Positions 21,722 to 24,141 of a stretch of 24,141 bases of DNA are shown in pieces. Origin of the DNA: a virus. The DNA is taken from the IMG/VR virus record IMGVR_UViG_3300037189_000872, positions 1-24,141 of that record; one strand, 5' to 3'. Numbering within the stretch: the first letter of the stretch is position 1; each line of letters begins with the position of its first letter. The notes beneath the pieces are model-generated. The model saw nothing but the letters and a program-made list of their open reading frames with translations, was not told where the DNA came from and made no database searches. Both the position numbers and the translations under genes were made by a program.

Positions 21722-22003
21722 TTATTTTACCTCTATCATTCCATGTTCTAAAAGATATTGCATAGTTCCTATGTAAGCACGATTCCACATTGCACGTCTA
21801 TCTTCACGAGATAATGTTTTACCATTGTCTAGTTCCGTATGGCAAGTATGGCATAGTGCTGCTACAAGTGCATCGGATACTTTTATACCCATTCCTTTAC
21901 CTTCATTCCTGTGAGCTGCACAAACTGATTCAGATAAACGACCACAGCATTGGCATGGTAGTTCTCTGAGTAATTTAATGAGCTTGGTATTGCGGTAAAC
22001 CAT
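21722..22003 (-). CDS. HNH-like nuclease of the YbcO/DUF1364 type
   Basis: 93 residues from the ATG at 22003; a TTG 30 bases further upstream (22033) is an alternative start. Metal-binding pairs C17-x2-C20 (PCQCCG) and C51-x2-C54 (ALCHTCH), with AH at 30-31 in CAAHRNEGKGMGIKVSD and HTELDNG after the second pair, match the small nucleases of the lambdoid nin-type region (YbcO/DUF1364; DUF968 is a related alternative). It should bind zinc and cut nucleic acid near the recombination proteins. It overlaps the end of ninB by 29 bases. Confidence 0.65.
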   Translation of the reverse strand: MVYRNTKLIKLLRELPCQCCGRLSESVCAAHRNEGKGMGIKVSDALVAALCHTCHTELDNGKTLSREDRRAMWNRAYIGTMQYLLEHGMIEVK

Positions 22004-22355
22004 CTTGAAATGAACATCCGTATTCGTTACCAAATCTTATCACATTATCTATAAAATCCGCAAACTGAGCTGTATCTAAATCTGCTGTCGAAGGAACTAC
22101 AATAATGGGTTGACCAGCAATCTCTTTTGTATATTTAAGAAACTTGTATTTCATCAGCTCATGTAATTCTTCTTTGGTATAACCAAGATGATCTGATATG
22201 CCTTCAAGTATTGCCCAGTACATATCATTTTGAGATAAGTTTCTAATGTGTTTACGTTCAGTCACTTGCACCTTCCAAATCTTACTAAAATCTAGTTCTT
22301 TTAATTTGGCTACTAAGTTCTCCAAATTTGCTTTTGTCAAATTGTATTTTATCAT
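21975..22355 (-). CDS. ninB: NinB/Orf family recombination mediator
   Basis: 126 residues, complete in length for the NinB/Orf family (lambda NinB 146). The motif IRNLSQNDMYWAILEGISDHLGYTKEELHELMKYKFL matches the family's RSxxQNxxxWxxLxxIAxQ ... W/MHxxxKxxF region, and PSTADLDTAQFADFIDNVIRFGNEYGC matches its STxxLxxxxFxxYxexvxxWxxexG end. Lambda Orf loads the annealing protein onto SSB-coated DNA. Its position between replication genes and nucleases agrees with that role. Confidence 0.85.
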   Translation of the reverse strand: MIKYNLTKANLENLVAKLKELDFSKIWKVQVTERKHIRNLSQNDMYWAILEGISDHLGYTKEELHELMKYKFLKYTKEIAGQPIIVVPSTADLDTAQFADFIDNVIRFGNEYGCSFQDGLPQYQAH

Positions 22356-22543
22356 TTGTTTTCTCCAAATTCGTATTCTGCTCTAAGTTTTTTTGACATG
22401 GTATCTTTAAATCTTTTGTTTGCATTATCATATCCTTTGCTTTTAAAAGTTTGACCTTCAAATGTAGTAGCTCTAAATGTCATTGTAGGATCAAACTTTA
22501 ACACACCCTTAATAAATTTGTTAGCTGAATTATTATCACTCAT
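22352..22543 (-). CDS. Small hypothetical protein (63 residues)
   Basis: MSDNNSANKFIKGVLKFDPTM followed by TFRATTFEGQTFKSKGYDNANKRFKDTMSKKL and an acidic end. Highly charged and mostly polar, not recognised. It is linked to helicase and ninB by 4-base overlaps, so it is clearly part of the replication/recombination operon. A DNA-binding or helicase partner role would be a guess. Confidence 0.6.
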   Translation of the reverse strand: MSDNNSANKFIKGVLKFDPTMTFRATTFEGQTFKSKGYDNANKRFKDTMSKKLRAEYEFGENK

Positions 22544-23454
22544 GGACTCTCCTTATATCGTAAACCTTTCTTGTCAAAATAAAATCCCCATTTTGTTTCT
22601 ATAGGGTAATTGCGTTGCTTCTGTAAATAAACTACACAGTCTGGAATACCTTTCAGTTCTTCCTCTGTCTTTTCACCATTCTCAATATCAAATTCTTTTT
22701 TCTTAGACCTATACACACACAAAATATTGTCGCAGAGGTTGCGGATATGGCTAGAACCCAATATATGTGTTGCATCAGGTGCTACAGTTTCATCTGATAG
22801 TTTACGAGTATGAGCCACCAAGAATACATGAACATTAAGATCACGACAAGTAGTAGCTAAGCGATCAAGAAACAATTTTTGTTTTTCATAATTGTCCTCG
22901 CTAATGTCACTCATCTTCATAAGGCTGTCAATAATAAAAATTTCGCATCCTAAAATATGCTTTCCATAATACATTGTAGCTATCATGTCATCAGATGTAG
23001 TGCTGCCTGTCTGGTCGTACAAATACAGTTTTTCAGATGCACGTTCACAAAATTTTGTAATAAATTCTGGAGTTGGGTCTGTAGACTTTAAAGTTTGCTG
23101 GCACATTCTAGCAATGGTAAGTACTGGTCGCATTTCAAGACTGCTAATTAAACACTTAGTTCCTTGACTCATGAGAGATAACATAACTTGTGAGAGCCAG
23201 AGACTTTTACCATGTCCGCTGACCCCAGTAATAACTGTTAGCTCTGCTGGTCTTATTCTAAAATCTTCTTCGGTCTTAACCCATCCTAAAGATTTACCTG
23301 AGTTAATTTCTTCTGAAAAGTATTTTATAACATCGTCTTTAAACAACAATGTATCTTTAACCTTAAACTCACTTGTGCCATATCCGTTATTGTAATAATC
23401 AGTTATGGTCTGTTGGTTTACAGTTAGTTTAGTTATTACTTCGTCTAGATTCAT
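22540..23454 (-). CDS. Replicative DNA helicase, DnaB/T7 gp4 C-terminal type
   Basis: 304 residues, RecA-fold ATPase without primase or the DnaB N-terminal domain. Walker A is GVSGHGKS (77-84), the catalytic glutamate lies in SSLEM (104-108), Walker B is IFIIDSL (172-178), and VAHTRK (213-218) with GSSHIRNLCDNIL (233-245) correspond to the helicase H3/H4 region of the DnaB family. The length agrees with a compact phage helicase. It unwinds the fork as a hexamer and presumably depends on the initiator/loader encoded directly upstream (4-base overlap). The primase is not in this window. Confidence 0.85.
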   Translation of the reverse strand: MNLDEVITKLTVNQQTITDYYNNGYGTSEFKVKDTLLFKDDVIKYFSEEINSGKSLGWVKTEEDFRIRPAELTVITGVSGHGKSLWLSQVMLSLMSQGTKCLISSLEMRPVLTIARMCQQTLKSTDPTPEFITKFCERASEKLYLYDQTGSTTSDDMIATMYYGKHILGCEIFIIDSLMKMSDISEDNYEKQKLFLDRLATTCRDLNVHVFLVAHTRKLSDETVAPDATHILGSSHIRNLCDNILCVYRSKKKEFDIENGEKTEEELKGIPDCVVYLQKQRNYPIETKWGFYFDKKGLRYKESP

Positions 23455-24050
23455 TTAGCGTTATCCCATGCGTTTCTGATTTTAGGTACATTGCCATCTT
23501 CCCAGCGTTCTTGATTTAATAACGTAAGGGGAGCAGGGGAAAATCCTTCAATCCATTGTTTAGTTTGTTTCATGCGTTCTACATAACCTATCACCTTATC
23601 AGCGATTAAGTCAAGGTCTTTATTCTTCCATCTCTCTAAACAAGTTTTTTTATTAACTTTTCTAGTTGTTGGATACTTTTCCCAGAACTCATCAAATCGC
23701 ACAGAGTGTTTTATTATCTTATCTTTATCTAATCTTATCTTATCTGCTATAGATTCATTATAGAGTTTGTCTAGACTTTCTCCTGTAACCAGCCAAGAAT
23801 CAAGTTCTTTTAACATTTTTTCTATAAAATCTATAGGTTTTCTTAATCTAAAAGCAATCTCTGAAACTTGTGGCAAATTACCCTGTGCTTCACTAGCTAA
23901 ACACCATAATTTAAATAATGTGACTTGCTTGATATCATCCATCATCATAAAATCAGCGTCATTTAGCAGATCTCTGCCATAACACTTAAACCATTTCATA
24001 TCTGATTTGTGCTTATAATGATTGTACTTATCCCAGTTCTTAATTCTCAT
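23451..24050 (-). CDS. DnaT/DnaD-like replication initiator or helicase loader
   Basis: 199 residues. The N-terminus MRIKNWDKYNHYKHKSDMKWFKCYGRDLLND followed by FKLWCLASEAQGNLPQVSEIAFRLRKPIDFIEKML is a winged-helix replication-initiator module found in phage and prophage O-like proteins. The C-terminal part FDEFWEKYPTTRKVNKK, then IADKVIGYVERMKQTKQWIEGFSPAPLTLLNQERWED is the short motif seen at the end of many DnaT/DnaD-like proteins. It should recruit the helicase encoded next. A clear AAGGAGAG ribosome binding site (24054-24061) supports the ATG at 24048-24050. Confidence 0.75.
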   Translation of the reverse strand: MRIKNWDKYNHYKHKSDMKWFKCYGRDLLNDADFMMMDDIKQVTLFKLWCLASEAQGNLPQVSEIAFRLRKPIDFIEKMLKELDSWLVTGESLDKLYNESIADKIRLDKDKIIKHSVRFDEFWEKYPTTRKVNKKTCLERWKNKDLDLIADKVIGYVERMKQTKQWIEGFSPAPLTLLNQERWEDGNVPKIRNAWDNAK

Positions 24051-24059
24051 AAACTCTCC

Positions 24060-24141
24060 TTAAAATAAACATTCTTCATATAATTCTGACATTGGCACGA
24101 CTTTTGCTTTAGGCGGTCTAGGCAGAATATGGAGCTTACAA
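24060..24141 (-). CDS. 3' end of an unknown early gene (5' part outside window)
   Basis: The window edge keeps only the last 26 codons, ending with TAA at 24060-24062: CKLHILPRPPKAKVVP, then MSELYEECLF. The stop sits inside the ribosome binding site of the replication initiator, so both are on one transcript. Too little remains for identification. Confidence 0.5.
   Translation of the reverse strand, partial: CKLHILPRPPKAKVVPMSELYEECLF

Noticed and set aside
22003-22033. TTG start of the HNH-like gene giving ten extra residues
   Set aside because: The ATG at 22003 fits better with the start of the conserved part; neither site has a strong ribosome binding site, so the longer form is kept only as an alternative.

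Overview
This window is a contiguous piece of a tailed double-stranded DNA phage genome (Caudoviricetes). Every gene I can support is on the minus strand, so transcription runs from base 24141 towards base 1. Genes are tightly packed, with many ATGA and TAATG stop/start overlaps, and the DNA is clearly AT-rich. The P22-like portal, the major capsid protein of the SU10/DUF5309 kind, the gp4-like adaptor and the P22 gp10-like nozzle together suggest a podovirus with an SU10/P22-type head and neck. The host cannot be read from the sequence. An aquatic AT-rich bacterium is a reasonable guess, because several small proteins and fibre domains look like those of freshwater and marine phages. No integrase, repressor, tRNA, CRISPR or transposable element is visible.

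Early region (24141 to about 20432): the 3' end of an unknown gene, a DnaT/DnaD-like replication initiator, a RecA-fold replicative helicase, a small unknown, NinB/Orf recombination mediator, a small HNH-like nuclease (YbcO/DUF1364-like), a small acidic protein, a PD-(D/E)XK-like nuclease, a winged-helix-like protein, a 39-residue peptide and a protein resembling Q-type antiterminators. The order is reminiscent of the lambda nin-Q region.

Switch region (20431-20301): just after the Q-like gene lies a perfect extended -10 promoter, then a short hairpin, then a second hairpin followed by a T-run, then the first late gene. This is the layout expected of a Q-controlled late promoter with a leader terminator.

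Late region, first part (20300-18451): a zinc-ribbon protein, a DUF5856/ferritin-like protein, a set of six small, mostly very basic proteins (one with a DUF6496-type sequence), then the terminase small subunit.

Morphogenesis (18458-11043): terminase large subunit (TTG start), portal, two small proteins, scaffold, major capsid protein, a small head protein, the adaptor and a Gp80-like tail protein.

Fibres and modification cassette (11030-1): a tail fibre with a C-terminal glycine-rich adhesin; then a four-gene enzyme cassette of sulfotransferase, U32/UbiU-like iron-sulfur protein, 2-oxoglutarate/Fe(II) oxygenase and APS-kinase-like protein; then more fibre and tip proteins, including one with exact 20-residue and then 10-residue periodicity and a stand-alone paralogue of the glycine-rich adhesin; then the nozzle, a C1q/TNF-like fibre protein, a GNAT-like protein reminiscent of T7 gp13 and a large virion protein cut by the window edge. 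The most striking idea is that the cassette makes PAPS and uses it to sulfate something, possibly a fibre or a cell-surface glycan, after hydroxylation. That is an inference from gene content and position.
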